Shown here piece after piece: positions 19,464 to 30,938 of a stretch of DNA of 35,577 bases; within the stretch, counting starts at the first letter, position 1, and the number at the start of each line of letters is the position of its first letter. The notes beneath the pieces are model-generated. The model was not told the origin of the DNA and did no database searches. It worked only from the letters and a program-made list of their open reading frames with translations. Origin of the DNA: Antrodiella citrinella (Eukaryota > Basidiomycota > Agaricomycetes > Polyporales > Steccherinaceae); NCBI GenBank assembly GCA_004802725.1, contig SGPM01000287.1:1-35577 (forward strand). Direction: 5' to 3'. Position numbers and translations under genes: made by a program.

Positions 19464-20113
19464 ATACGCGCTTCCTTGAAAGTCCCTCTGTTGTACATTC
19501 TGGCGAACATCTGTTATGTCCTACGAGAATCTGAATATGTTTTCTTGGTCTATGCGTTGTTGGTCAGAGCAAGGCTTACCGTGATCACACAGGCGGATGC
19601 CTTACTGATCTAATCTGATTCCTCCTGTATGTGATCGATAGACCAGGACCCGAGCACAGTGAAGGCCACGCGCCCAAATGCCAACTATTCCCGCGCACCA
19701 CTATCGACGTGCTGCCTACTGTGCTCTACTACTGCTGCTACTACCGTTCGTTCTGTTATGTATATTGTCTTTACATTGTCCCAACACGCTTGAAATGATT
19801 TCAATATTCAATACTCACTCCTGCCGTAGAACACGGCGCTTTCGAGTGAGTGCATAGACGTGGGTTTCCGCGTTGTCAGTGAATCGTACGACGAATAACA
19901 GTCGGATCGGGTGTCTGGAAAAGTGTTTTCTTGATCGGAGGTATACATGTACAAACAAAGGTGAAAATATTATTTCACCGGTCACTGGTCATAATTGCCG
20001 GTTCAGCATCTTCATAAATTCAGAGCGCGGAATCTCCTCCAACCTCCCAAGTTCACGTCGTTCCCCACGTCTTAGACACAGGATTCAGCAGCACCTGGTT
20101 CATCTTGATCATC
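19464..20113. promoter_or_regulatory. Spacer between Ctr and BIM1-like genes
   Basis: 650 bp holding the Ctr 3' UTR and the BIM1-like promoter. A TATA-like cataaatt lies at 20013-20020, about 95 bp before the ATG. I see no exact TTTGCTC-type copper element here. No open frame is supported. Confidence 0.5.
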
Positions 20114-20931
20114 ATGCGCCTCACATCTACCGCCTACTTCGCTGGTCTCTTGACCGTTGTGTCTGCCCACTTCCAAATGCAATTCCCGCCTCCGCGGGGT
20201 GTGTTTGTTGAAGACGAGGAGCCCACTTTCTGCGGTAAGTTCTTCGCGACTTCATGCGCAGAATATGTATTTACCAAACGTGCTCTAGACGGATATCTCA
20301 CTGCCGCCTCCAACCGCTCCGAGTTCCCGCTTACGGGCGGTTTCATCAGTCTTAACAGCGAGCACCCCAACTGGACATGTAAGCTTCGACGTTTGCCTGT
20401 CAAAAACGCGTTCTAACATGTCTCATTACAGTTGGTGTTCTCATCTCCACTGCGGCGAACCCTACGAGCTTCAACAACTTCACGCAAGCCAGGAACTTCT
20501 CGAGTGCAAGCGGCGAGGGACTGTTCTGCATTCCTTTCGACCTCTCGGATATCCCCGGGTTGACAAACGGCGAGAACGTCACCATCCAGAGTGTGTTCAA
20601 TGGCGGAGATGGTACCTTGTATCAGGTGAGTTTTCTGGGAGCTTTCCTCACCTTACGAGGACCTTTACTAAACGCGCCCTTGTCATAGTGTGCCGACCTC
20701 ACCTTGAGCAACAGCTTCACGATCCCCTCGAGCGTCGCATGCACGAACGCTTCGGCTGCTAGTACCAGCCAAACCAGCGCCAGCCAAACCAGCAGCGGTA
20801 GCTCCCCGTCGTCTTCAGGAAGCTCTGCACCGTCCCCCAAGCCCACCAGTGCCGCCAGCTCTGTTGATGCTAGGTCCGTGATGAGCTTGGCTGGTTTGCT
20901 CGCGGTTGTCGGCGCTGTTTTGGCGGTTTAA
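20114..20931 (+). CDS. Secreted GPI-anchored BIM1/X325 LPMO-like copper protein
   Basis: Exons: 20114-20234, 20289-20378, 20432-20625, 20689-20931, giving 215 aa. A signal peptide ([18 protein letters not shown]) is followed directly by His19, so the mature protein would begin with His, the first half of a copper histidine brace. The downstream [24 protein letters not shown] (His66), and [13 protein letters not shown] (Asp107/110) segments match the X325/BIM1 family, where two His and an Asp bind Cu(II). Four cysteines (40, 103, 136, 153) can make two disulfides. A Ser/Thr-rich stalk and a hydrophobic end ([15 protein letters not shown]) after SSVDARS indicate GPI anchoring. In Cryptococcus neoformans BIM1 is a surface protein needed for copper uptake with Ctr1. 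These proteins lack the oxidative polysaccharide-cleaving activity of true LPMOs. Placement beside a Ctr gene supports the copper role. Confidence 0.92.
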
Positions 20932-22182
20932 ATCTCTACTTCTTTGCGTAGCACTTAGCTGCGTCTTCCTTACGATTCAGCGGGATGATCTCCAGTAGAT
21001 TAGACCGTCAATACGATACCTGGTGGTTATTATGATGTGTTTCGTGAACATGTTGAGTCTGTTCCTGTTAGGCGACAATTTTCGGCAGTGAAATACACAT
21101 TTCGCTTCATTCACATCATCATGCCTGTTGGGGAAAGCGACTGTATTTGATTTGCACGTTATGCATGTCTCGGTCTTACGGCGGGGCACGCTGGGGGTCG
21201 TATGAGGACTAGACTAGCATGCATGAGAGCTCACGCACGCATTTCACGCATTTCACGTGTTATATGATCGCGCTCATAAGAATGAAGCTGTCGAGACTGT
21301 CTCACCTTGATATATTCGGTGGGAGTGTGGCGAGTCGGAATACTGGAGTTGCCTTTTTCGATCAATCAAATTCACGTGGCGTATCAACGTCCGATTTGAG
21401 CCGCGGCGGCGCGCCCACAACTGCTGCCACCAACATGCTGCCACCAGCTTGCCATTAATACCTCTCTGCTCGCTCTCTCCAGCTTGAAACATTCCCGACC
21501 TTCATCCTGTTTTGGACACCAGTATGCGCGACCGACACGGGATCCTGATTAGGAACTCCGAGGCTGTTTCCCATTTCGGGATGCGATAGGGGACCCGCGG
21601 AACCGTTTATGACTAGGAGCCTCCGCTCTTGCAACAGGTGAGCGACGCGACTGGGTTTCATCTACCCCAGACAAATTATGGAACGTCCCAAAGTCCTAGA
21701 TCACCCGGCGTTTGATTCTCGGGACCTACACCTAACGGTTCCCGGATCTCACATTGGCAATCGAGGACGACGTCGATAATATATTATCTTCGAAGTTCGA
21801 CCACATTCTCTGGAGAAAGAGAACCTTGGTTGAAGTCGTCGTGGCATACGTGTGTGTGCCGGGGGTCCACGAAAGCCTAACGGCATCTTCCGTTTCGCAG
21901 GGTGGGCGCAAGAACGTAGATTGGGCGAGTCATGATTAGGGATAACATGCTGTGCAGCAGAATGCCGATCAGCCATGACAGCCGCAAAGCGTCGTCTCTG
22001 CCTTCCGCTGCACACGTACTTTGCGAGGCTATATCAGGGTTTCGTTCCCGGTCAAAACATATATGAAGGGGCGGGGTCACTGGTCTAATAAGCATTCATC
22101 CATCCCTCGCCCTGCATCTGTGGACGCGTCCCATCTGTTTGGCGTTGCTCTGAACTAGCTTTCCAAGCTTACCCGCTGCACG
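20932..22182. other. Intergenic region without recognisable gene
   Basis: 1.25 kb with only short frames of poor coding character. Small direct repeats occur (acgcatttc twice near 21240). A TATA-like tatatg (about 22060) lies about 120 bp before the next ATG at 22183 and fits its promoter. No RNA gene or mobile element was seen. Confidence 0.5.
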
Positions 22183-22765
22183 ATGCTCTTTCGCTTCCGA
22201 CGCAAAGAAACGCCTTGGGAAGTAGTAGGCATGAAGCGCGTCGATCCCGTTGCTTGCTACGACGAGATTGACGATGACGGTGAGCACTTTCCCTCCTTCC
22301 TATCGTTTACTTGAGCTCAAGGGTCCTTTCCTCGTAGATCTCGACGTCCTCCGCATTTGTGATCTGAACATGCGCACGACCTTCTCACACGAGATTGGTG
22401 GCGTCCAAGACATGCGGATCGTCGTCCACTCTGCGCGACACCAGCTCATGCAGAGCGTAGTCCGCCACAACTACAACGTCTTGTTGTCCGAGGGGTAAGT
22501 CGTCAGTATCTGTTGATCGTACACCGCTCACATCGCCTCCAGATGGACCATCACGGTATTCCGGAGGGGAAAGAGCTACAAAGCCGAGGTGACCTATACT
22601 GGTCGCCCTGCCTATGTGATGGGCAGCATCAAATCTCGACCCCCGCCACCCTTCATGGACGTACTTGAACTATGCAAGCACGACATGGATAGCGCGGTCC
22701 TCGACGTGCAGAAGCTATCTCGGAAGGTCCGGAAGACCGACCGGGGAGTGACGGTGAAGGGTTAG
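22183..22765 (+). CDS. Hypothetical protein of 158 aa, function unknown
   Basis: Exons: 22183-22279, 22338-22494, 22543-22765. Both introns have clean GT-AG ends and the joined frame is open. I recognise no family. The protein starts MLFRFRRKETPWEVVGMKRV, has an acidic DDDD patch near residue 30, a middle segment (DMRIVVHSARHQLMQSVV) and a strand-like stretch (WTITVFRRGKSYKAEVTY). It then has a short proline run (SRPPPP) and a charged helical end. The size and strand-turn-strand pattern suggest a small globular domain, possibly of the beta-barrel LURP/tubby type, but I cannot show that. No signal peptide or membrane segment is visible. It lies between the copper genes and the sulfurtransferase. 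Confidence 0.75.
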
Positions 22766-23448
22766 CTGCATGCAATATGCACCCCTGGATCTGCAGTGTG
22801 GCCGGTTGAAGTGAGGCATCATACCGTTGGCCGTTGTATAACCTTTTTCGCAGGCACTAGGGCAGTTTGAAGTGCTCGACTGTCCCCCATTCATCATGTA
22901 ATATCAATGCGGGTTTGTTGCCGTCATGAGTTTGTACTATGGATTTTTGCATCTCCATTCGTTGTATATCTTACATGCATCCTCAATAATGTAGAGTGTC
23001 GTTCGGTGCATTGGCAGACGAGTTTGTTCTTTCTAGTCCTGTAATACTATTTATCCCGAAAGCTTAGTCTCCTTCAAGTGAGCAAGAGAACTATACCTGA
23101 CTGGTCGAAACAATCGTTAGTGCGTGTTGTTCGTGAATGCTGCGTGCACTAGGAGTCATGTTCGGACCGATGATAGACAATGTACCACACATCCGCAGGA
23201 TCTTATGCAGCAGATAATGTTCTAGAGTGACACTTGCCGCTATACTATGATAAACTACAACGATTTAGCGTCTCGACTTTGGTGTCGCACATGAAGTTGC
23301 GTGCAGTTCTTGACAGCCTGCGCACCAGTTACCGCGGTAAGATGTCTTGACGTCGGATACTATACAAGAACTTGAGGAAGCAAGTGTGATATTTGTCTGA
23401 CACGTATGACATTCCATTGGCCCGCAATTCCAAGCGGTCTGCTGCGAG
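22766..23448. other. Convergent 3' flanks, no gene
   Basis: 683 bp between two facing stops. AT-rich with scattered short frames on both strands, none supportable. It must hold the 3' UTRs of the unknown gene and the sulfurtransferase. Confidence 0.55.
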
Positions 23449-24748
23449 CTACTTCGCCTTCTCGATGATACTTTCTTCCCTAGATGCATAACCTGTCCAA
23501 GACTGATACTATTTTCAGCGACATTCCATCGTTCTGCGTGAGAATAACTCGTACCTCATCGTAGAGACCAACATTGTCAACACCTAACATCCTCAGGCCG
23601 AGCCACAGTACGCCAGCAGTCATACCACTACCGCAGGTAGTGACGATACTGCGCTTCCCGGACAAGACGTCTTTTGTGTTCTCGGGGCCCAACGCTGCCT
23701 GGAGACTTTCGAGGATACCAGGCGTGGAACGCAGAGTAGTGTAGGCTAACGTCTCGCCGTTGGGACGCTCCAGGTTGTGAGTTTCCAAGAACGTATTAAA
23801 CGGCAATGATAGCGAGTGAGGCATATGTCCAGAAGACAATCCAGGACGTGGTTCAGGGACAGTACCGAGGAACCTACGTGCAGATAAGAACAGATGCATT
23901 CGCTGGGAGAAGCTGCGTGAATGTGATCTACCTTCCCTGAGGCCTGGCATCGACCACAAGCTCCGCAGCGGGTGCCCCTGCAAGGGAGAGGTTTGCATTG
24001 GACACCATATGTTCATAGTCTGCAGTACATGAATGAGTTCTGCTCATCCGCTGCACACATCCGATATTCCTGAGATTCACCTCGTACAACACCTTCATTC
24101 AATTTAGGGGACGGGTAATAGGCCTTCTCTGCTCCCTCCTTCAGTTCGCCTGATTCCATAGGACAACCCTGCGCTTCCCACGCAGGAAGTCCGCCGTTCA
24201 GGATGCTAGAACGATGATGGCCAAACGAACGGAACATGAACAATGCCCGTGGTGATGAAAACACACCATGGGTGTCGTAGCTACATGTCAAGAACGGATA
24301 GATGAGATGAGGTATTTGCGATATAGACGGAATATATACATGACAACATGCGAGGAAGGTGAGACTCCGAAGCTTTCTGTATGTAGAGATGTTCACTGGC
24401 GCCCCTTAACCTGAGATCAAGGTATCACTCACCACATGCTTTCGCGAAGACCTCTGGAGTGGGCATCATGTGTTTCAAACCGAGTTCATGCTGACTCGCA
24501 ACCTCGTCCAAATCCAAGAAACGAGCACCGTGGATTCGTTTCCTGAGGAACTCCTCCTTCGGATTGCGGGGCGATCCCGGCATGAACCAGCTGGCATCGA
24601 GAACTGAGACCCCTGTGTCTCCGCGTAGGTCCTTCAACTGTGCAGGAGAGAGAACCAAAGGACATTGGTCACCGTAGACTGACATTCTGCGAATACTTCC
24701 AGCAAAACGGAGACGGATAAGAGAGGATGCAGAACGATGAATCAGCAT
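23449..24748 (-). CDS. TUM1: Two-domain sulfurtransferase (thiosulfate / 3-mercaptopyruvate), TUM1-like
   Basis: Exons: 24748-24433, 24376-24340 (37 nt), 24280-24081, 24019-23932, 23873-23555, 23502-23449, giving 337 aa. The first rhodanese domain has VSVLDASWFMPGSPRNPK, ARFLDLDEVAS and YDTHGVFSSPRALFMFRSFG but no active cysteine, as usual. The second has LVVDARPQGRFLG and the catalytic loop TCGSGMTAGVLWLGL with the persulfide-forming Cys. The C-terminus is LYDESWTGYASREES. Enzymes of this group make a protein persulfide from mercaptopyruvate or thiosulfate; yeast Tum1 feeds it to Uba4-Urm1 for tRNA thiolation. The basic N-terminus (MLIHRSASSLIRLRFAGSIRR) could target mitochondria; an internal Met just after it (MSVYGDQCP) would give a cytosolic form. 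It diverges from VMA5. Confidence 0.93.
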
Positions 24749-25117
24749 GACTGGTGCTCTACAACTTGAAGCAAAGGTTATTGTAGTCAGAAGTTAGAAC
24801 AGGTCAGAAACCACGTATGTTTCGAAGCCTTTGAGATAGCGGTGTACTTGGATCTGCAAGAACTTACCTCCAAGTAACTCCAGACAGGACAATTATCGAG
24901 CAGATAGAATGGATGTATAGAGAACGTTGTGGTCAGCGTACAACCTCACTCGCTCTCAACTGCGAGCGTGATAACCTGTTAGCGCCCATACTGTATCCAA
25001 GTAGGCGCTGGGCGGTCATTCGTCTTCAAGATATACTGAACGCCATTCATCATCGTCTATTGATACTAGAAGAAACTCTAGGAAAACGGAATACCGGCGT
25101 GGACTCGAAAGTCCGAA
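24749..25117. promoter_or_regulatory. Divergent promoter, sulfurtransferase and V-ATPase subunit C
   Basis: 369 bp between opposed start codons, with no open frame of note. No clear TATA box or recognised factor site was seen on either side. Confidence 0.5.
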
Positions 25118-26743
25118 ATGCCCTCTGATCAGAGCACCTGGCTCATTGCAGTCCCGCAAGACGGAGACTCAGAAGGTCTCTTCGATGAGCTGCACTCGAA
25201 GTTAGCAAGTCAGATCAAGGGATCCCCTAATATCTCCCACTTGAACATCCCCTATTTTAAAGTGTGTCATACTATCTATCATTGGTTGGAACATGCTGAT
25301 CTTCTTCAAGACAGGAACGCTCGATACCCTCATCTCGTTGTCTGAAGACTTGCCTAAGCAAGATGCGTTCTTCACAGCTACTGTCGCGAAAACCGTAGAG
25401 ACTCTGCGGAACTTGCTCAACAACGACCCATCCAAACTATCTCAGCACATTCTTGTTGACGAAAGAACTGTCGACGATTACCTTCTGCGGGATTGGAAAT
25501 GGAACGAAGGGCGATACGGCGTCCAGAGAGGGCTTCGGGAGATGGTCGAGGTGCTGGTGAAGGTAGCGTGCCCCGTGTCCGGTAGATGTGTCCGGGACGC
25601 TGATCCCGATTGCAGGAGATGTCTTCTATTGACAACGTGATGAAAGCCAAGTTGAACACATATAACCTTGCCAAAGGGTCATTGCTGCAGATGCAACGGA
25701 AGAAGACGTATGTTCTATGTCATATCACCGCAGCGGTAACTTATATTGTTTCAGAGGTAACTTGTCTGTACGGTCTCTTGCCGATATCGTACATGAGGAG
25801 AACTTCATTCAGAATTCGGAATATCTAGAAACCGTGCTCGTCGCCGTCCCAAAGTCGGTCGTGTTGACTCTAACATGGATGCATGAAGCTAATACACAAA
25901 ATAAGGAACTCGGTCAAGGAGTGGACTTCATCCTATGAGAGGTTGTCCACAATGATAGTTCCTCGCTCATCAACGTATGTCCCTTCTCTCGAATGTCATG
26001 TACGCGCTGCTGATGTACACCGTTCCGACGAAGGCAAATCGCTGCAGACAGTGAATACACGCTTTTTGCTGTGGTAATTTTCCAACGTATACACGACGAC
26101 TTTGTGAACAAGTGCCGAGAACGCAAGTAAGTTGAGCATTCTTCTGGTTGTCCAACGTTGACCGCTCATCCTGTTGCTTTCTCAGATACATTGTCAGGGA
26201 GTTTGTCTACTCTGCAGAAGAACTTGAGAAACAGAAGGATGAGCTCGAGACTGCTGACTCGACTGAGAAAGAGCTCTGGGTAACTGTCTTATACACGCAC
26301 CCTGGCTTCAATTACGCTAACGGCGCTTGAAATCGCAGACTGAGCTGCTTCGGTTGGCCCGAACGAACTTCTCCGAATCGTTCCAAATTCTGGTACATCT
26401 CAAGGTCGTCCGCCTGTTCGGTGAAAGCGTTCTACGATACGGACTACCCGCGCATTACACCGGTCTCTTCATCAAGGTAAGCATTTGCTTCGTTTTACAA
26501 CCAACTTAGATAGCCAACACGATGATTCATCCACAGCCCGAACCAAAGGCTACGAAGCGGACTCTTACCACGCTGCAACAACAGTTCACCTACCTCTCGC
26601 GCCGTACAAATCCGACTGCCTCCAAGTCCAAGTCGAAAGCAGCAGCGTCGACCGGAGGAGACGACGTGGGCGGCGAGTATCAGACATTGCTGGAGGAGGA
26701 ATATTTTGACTTCGTACTATTCGAGGTTCCGTGGATTGTCTAA
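25118..26743 (+). CDS. VMA5: V-type proton ATPase subunit C
   Basis: Nine exons: 25118-25261, 25311-25562, 25616-25707, 25755-25853, 25906-25974, 26034-26126, 26186-26279, 26339-26476, 26537-26743, giving 395 aa, the usual length. Subunit C clamps the peripheral stalks of V1 to Vo and is released when the pump disassembles on glucose loss. Diagnostic segments: TWLIAVPQDGD at the N-terminus, TGTLDTLISLSEDLPKQD, WKWNEGRYG, TGNLSVRSLADIVHEENF, EYLETVLVAVPK, VKEWTSSYERLSTMIVPRSS, YIVREFVYSAEELEKQK, LKVVRLFGESVLRYGLP and EEYFDFVLFEVPWIV at the end. The complex acidifies vacuole and endosomes. Acidification supports metal storage and loading of copper enzymes, so it fits the nearby copper and iron genes, though it is a general housekeeping gene. 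Confidence 0.95.
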
Positions 26744-27431
26744 GAACCAAGCGATATCAAGAGCCTGCGCAGTACGTGAACGTCGTCCCCCTTTTCTTTT
26801 CACGAACCACCACGCCATAAGTATTATCAGTTGAGGCCCACTCACAGAAGGTAGTAGCAACAGTTGGAATGTGTGCATCTTTTAGGCAATATGTATATGG
26901 TACATCATTCAAGCAAGACACCATTCTGCTTAGACAAAGAGGTTGGGTGAGATAATAGCGGAGAGTGAGACTTATGATGCATGAGAGCACAGGGCAAATT
27001 TGAATAATAAAATGTGTAGGAACTGAGTGCTGACAACGACGAAGCAGAGAGAATAGCAGACGCGATACCTAGTTCGTTCAAACAGAAAGAAATAAGAGTT
27101 GAGAGAGATAATTTCTACGATAGTGATGAGTTGATTCTTGAGCACTGTGAGACACAACGCACGCTCTTTCGCGCGTGAAATGACAGAGCAGGAGACAGAG
27201 ATGGAAGAGAGAAACAAGGAAAAACAAAACAGCGAGTGAGATGAGGGAACTACGTCCGGTAAGATCGAAGTATGAACGAGCACTTTGATACAGGTAGGGG
27301 TTTGCGGCCAAGCGGCCAATATCGCAGTCTAGGTCCGGCCGCTGCCAAGAAAATATGCATGCACATCGAGGAAATGGGAGGAAATTGGAGGAAATTCGTG
27401 AACAATGAAGACGAAAAGAAGCCCGCTTAGC
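26744..27431. other. Convergent 3' flanks, purine-rich on the + strand, no gene
   Basis: 688 bp between facing stops. From about 27040 to 27260 the + strand is A/G-rich, so the leftward KH-gene 3' UTR would be C/U-rich. Just past the KH stop, GGAGGAAAT-type units repeat three times (about 27369-27395). The minus frames here are hydrophobic only because of this base bias and are not believed. Confidence 0.5.
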
Positions 27432-30400
27432 TCACAGGCCAAGGTTGGAGATGACTCGTGAAACCTCGTCGACGCCTTCGTCATCCATTATCACTCCGGC
27501 TCTAGCTTTTGGGCCGGATATGACGGCAGAGCGTGAAGATAGCGGCGAGTACACGCTGGGGAATGACGGGGTAGTCACAGAGGTGGGACTTGATCCGCCT
27601 GTGTCACCAACGGAGTTTTCGGGGGAATCGGGACGCGAGAGACCCGAACGCGACGCACCCTCCGTGATGCGGGAAAGGGAATACGTGAGATCTAGGGATT
27701 GTGCGCGGTTCGTGAGCGAGCGAGGCTTGCTGAGGGAATCCTTGAGCTTCGACTCCAATAAGGAATCAGAGCCTCTCTTCAAGGAATCATCAGCTTGACG
27801 GGTGCGGGCTGGTACACCAGATCCCTGGATCGTAATATGAGTATGCGTGAGACCAACAGACGAGCGAATACGTACGATGGGAGCCAACGGATGCCAGTAA
27901 TCGGTAGCAGGACCCGGCACATAATTTGGCTGAGGATCCAAGTAGTCGTCTTCCTCCTCGACGTGATAGATGTATGACGGTGAGCTGTTGTTGTTGAACA
28001 AAGCCTTGACATCCGGCGAGGAGCTGGCCAATCTCAAGCGTCTGTCAATCATGCTCTCTGACGGACGACCCAAATCAGCTGAATCTAAGAATTGTACGTT
28101 AGAAAGAGCGAGTCACATCGAGATAGGTACATACTTTGGTGACGAGTCCTAGCAGTCGACAAAACTTTGCTATCGAAGTGAGGGAACGCGTCGGCAAACG
28201 AGTCTCCCCGTTTGTGAGTCCGCGACGTCGCCGAAGGATAGACGTGGACATTGTGAGATATCAAGAACTGTTCGAGCATCTCTCTGGCGGTGACGAGGAA
28301 ATCGCTATTGCTGCGTTGACATCTGAACGTGAACGAACATTCCATTGCCGACTCTGACGCAGGAACACCGTTTGCGACAGATGCCTTCACGTTGGGAATG
28401 ATGATGACCTGGAAGTCACGTTTAACGCGCTCGGTGAACGAAAGGAAGTCCGGCGACGAGCAGATACGAGGCAACTCGGGATGAGGAGGAACAGACATAT
28501 CAGCCTCGAACGGAACGTGTTCCTAACATTCGCCGAAATGAATAACAAGCACCTCGCGAGTAATATAGTACTTACAAGTAGCATTGTGACAGCGATCTGC
28601 ACTTGACTTTCCGGGCCAAAGACAGTAACTAGATCCGAAGCAGTCTCCTTGTCGGGGAAGTGAACCTTCGAGTTCGTCTTGACTTCAATGTCGTGAACGA
28701 ATATGCTCTTCTCGCCGAGGAGAGTACGGTGGTACTTGCGAGGAATCGAAACAATCTCGTTGATGTAATCCTTATCCTGCTCGACGAAGTAAGTACATGA
28801 TATACAAGAACTCGCGAAATGAACGTACCCTGGGATTCACAAGTTCCAAAACTGACTGCTTCAAGTTGTCCAGATTCATGGCATTCTTGGCTGGAGTGCG
28901 CGCAATCACGTTGTCTTCGTTGTCGTTGTACCCGCCGGTGGCGGCAAACTCCTCCGCGTTGCTGAACTTGACGTAGACGCCATACTTCTTCATGATGCGC
29001 TGAATACTGCGGCCGCCCACGCCAATGATACGTTTGTGATATGTCTCCGGGACGTGGAAGGATATTTCTGCCGGCAGTTCTTCCTGAAGAAGGGCCAGAC
29101 CTTGCAAGACGGACGTGTCATTACCGGCAATGTCGATCAAAAAGTTATGGTCGTTGAAAGTCTCAAACTTGATCTTGACGTTGGTCATTTGCATGATCTT
29201 GTTTATCTTGCCGTTCTTCTTGCCGCTAATGAACTCGCGATGCTCGTTGGCCAGTTCAATCTGGAACCGAATCTCGTGGTGAAATGCCTGAACGGAAGAT
29301 GAAAAAGGATTAGAAACATTTGAGGTCTCGAATAATGACTGACGAACCTGAACGATATCTAAGTCGAGTAACATCGTAACGGCAGCGCGAACCTCATGCT
29401 CAAGACCGTGCATCTCGAAGCACATGCCTTTGAACACGATCTCTGCACCAGTAGCGTGCGAGACTTGTTTGATAATGGTGGCCGCCTGGTTGGGATTCAA
29501 AGTGGACGATGGCAGCAGAACGTTGAACTGCGCCGGGAGTAGCCACAGGGAGGCGACATAATATTGGCATGCCTATATGACGTTGTCAGGCGAGATACAT
29601 CGTAGATGAAAAATGACAACACACTAGCTGCATGATAGCACGGAGGGTCCTCTGGACGTGAACTCTGTGCTCTCCGAATACTTTGATTAAGCTAGTGGAG
29701 CTACCAATGGGTGGGAATTGAATGAATGTGGCGTTATCATGCATTAAGGCCTTCAGGTCTTCGTTGCGATCCGTGACCAGCCAGTCTAATTTACGCGGTA
29801 ATATAGCAGCATCTCGAGAGACAATCTGCTGACTCTGTAATGAAAGGGCGTTAGACTTTGCGGAGTGACTCGTATTGTCTCTTGACTTACTCTCTCAGCG
29901 GATTTTTTGTAGAGCATATCGCGTGCACGTTGCACGCCGAAGAATTCGCCCGTAATCCAAATTGTATTCGGACTGAGTCTATTTGCACCGCCCTGAGATG
30001 AGGCAGAAGAGACAGATTGCCCATAATCTGGACCGATGACGCCCTGCAGGGGCGATGGCAAGTAGATGTTAGTAGCCGTCTCCTCCTGGATGGTTTGCAG
30101 GTGGTTGCGCTTCCTCGCGCAAACGAGGGGATGTAATTTGTGATCAATTTCGCATGACTCAGCATGGAGACCGCTCTGCGGCACAGAGAGAAAATCAGTT
30201 CGCGCTCTAGAATTAGATGTCAAAGCGCAGCGTACCAGCTCGTCAAGCATCACAAGTAAGCGCACACGCGCCAGCTCGACGGAGTCCCCCTGACCGGTAA
30301 TGACGAGTTCGCAGACTCGCTCAGTCTCCAAGCCGGACCATCCCGCACTGCTGCTGATCCCATCTGGCAATGAACGCGTAGAAAGAGAAAGAGGGCTGTT

Positions 30401-30938
30401 GACGACGGCGATGTGGGCAAAAGTTTGGGAGGCTATGTCATCGAGACGACGACGGATCTCCGCCTTGAGGGTAGGCTTCGACGCGGGAGAGTCAAGGATA
30501 TCTGGTCTGGCAACACGGATAACAGCGCGGTTCTGTCACATTTGATGCACGTTAGTTCCCAGAGGGCCGCACTAACTCTGCATAAGGACTGACCTGGATG
30601 GGACACTCTTTCAAAATCATACCCCTCGCCGTCATCACCTGCGGATACGCCCCAGAAATCTGGAAGTTCCAAGCCCTTCCCTGGTCGACAGAGGTGAAGT
30701 GAACGTTGACACCATGGACGGCCATGGCCATCATGACCAGTTTTTGGACCGCGTCGTAGTCGGCAGGAGACGCAGTCCCCTGAGGGTCGGAGAGTGAGCT
30801 GTTGGCATGCTGATGAAGCTGGGAGAATGAGTCCTGGTGACGGAGATCGGAGACGGGATTGAAGTCGAGAGAGGATGTAGGGGAATGAGTGAGACGTGAA
30901 CGACGCGGGTAAGTAAATGAGGTGGTGTAAACTTCCAT
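27432..30938 (-). CDS. Large multi-KH-domain RNA-binding protein (Bicaudal-C/vigilin-like)
   Basis: Ten exons: 30938-30594, 30532-30236, 30175-29891, 29834-29625, 29572-29348, 29287-28829, 28776-28576, 28522-28135, 28084-27876, 27824-27432, giving 1003 aa. KH folds bind single-stranded RNA at the GxxG loop. Clear ones: about 528-600 with HKRIIGVGGRSIQRIMKKYG, about 462-525 with REFISGKKNGKINKIMQMTN (an extended loop as in Bicaudal-C-type KH-like domains), and about 607-675 with KYHRTLLGEKSIFVHDIEVK. Degenerate copies precede (RNHLQTIQEETATNIYLP; LDWLVTDRNEDLKALMHD). The C-terminal 200 residues are Ser/Pro-rich and disordered. It is probably a cytoplasmic mRNA regulator, by family only. The start is the ATG after a pyrimidine-rich leader. 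The last intron (27825-27875) is 51 nt with no stop, so retention would add 17 residues. Confidence 0.85.

Noticed and set aside
26972..27319. Hydrophobic minus-strand frame resembling a membrane protein
   Set aside because: It arises from a pyrimidine-rich minus strand in a 3' UTR region; Phe/Leu/Ser content follows from base bias.
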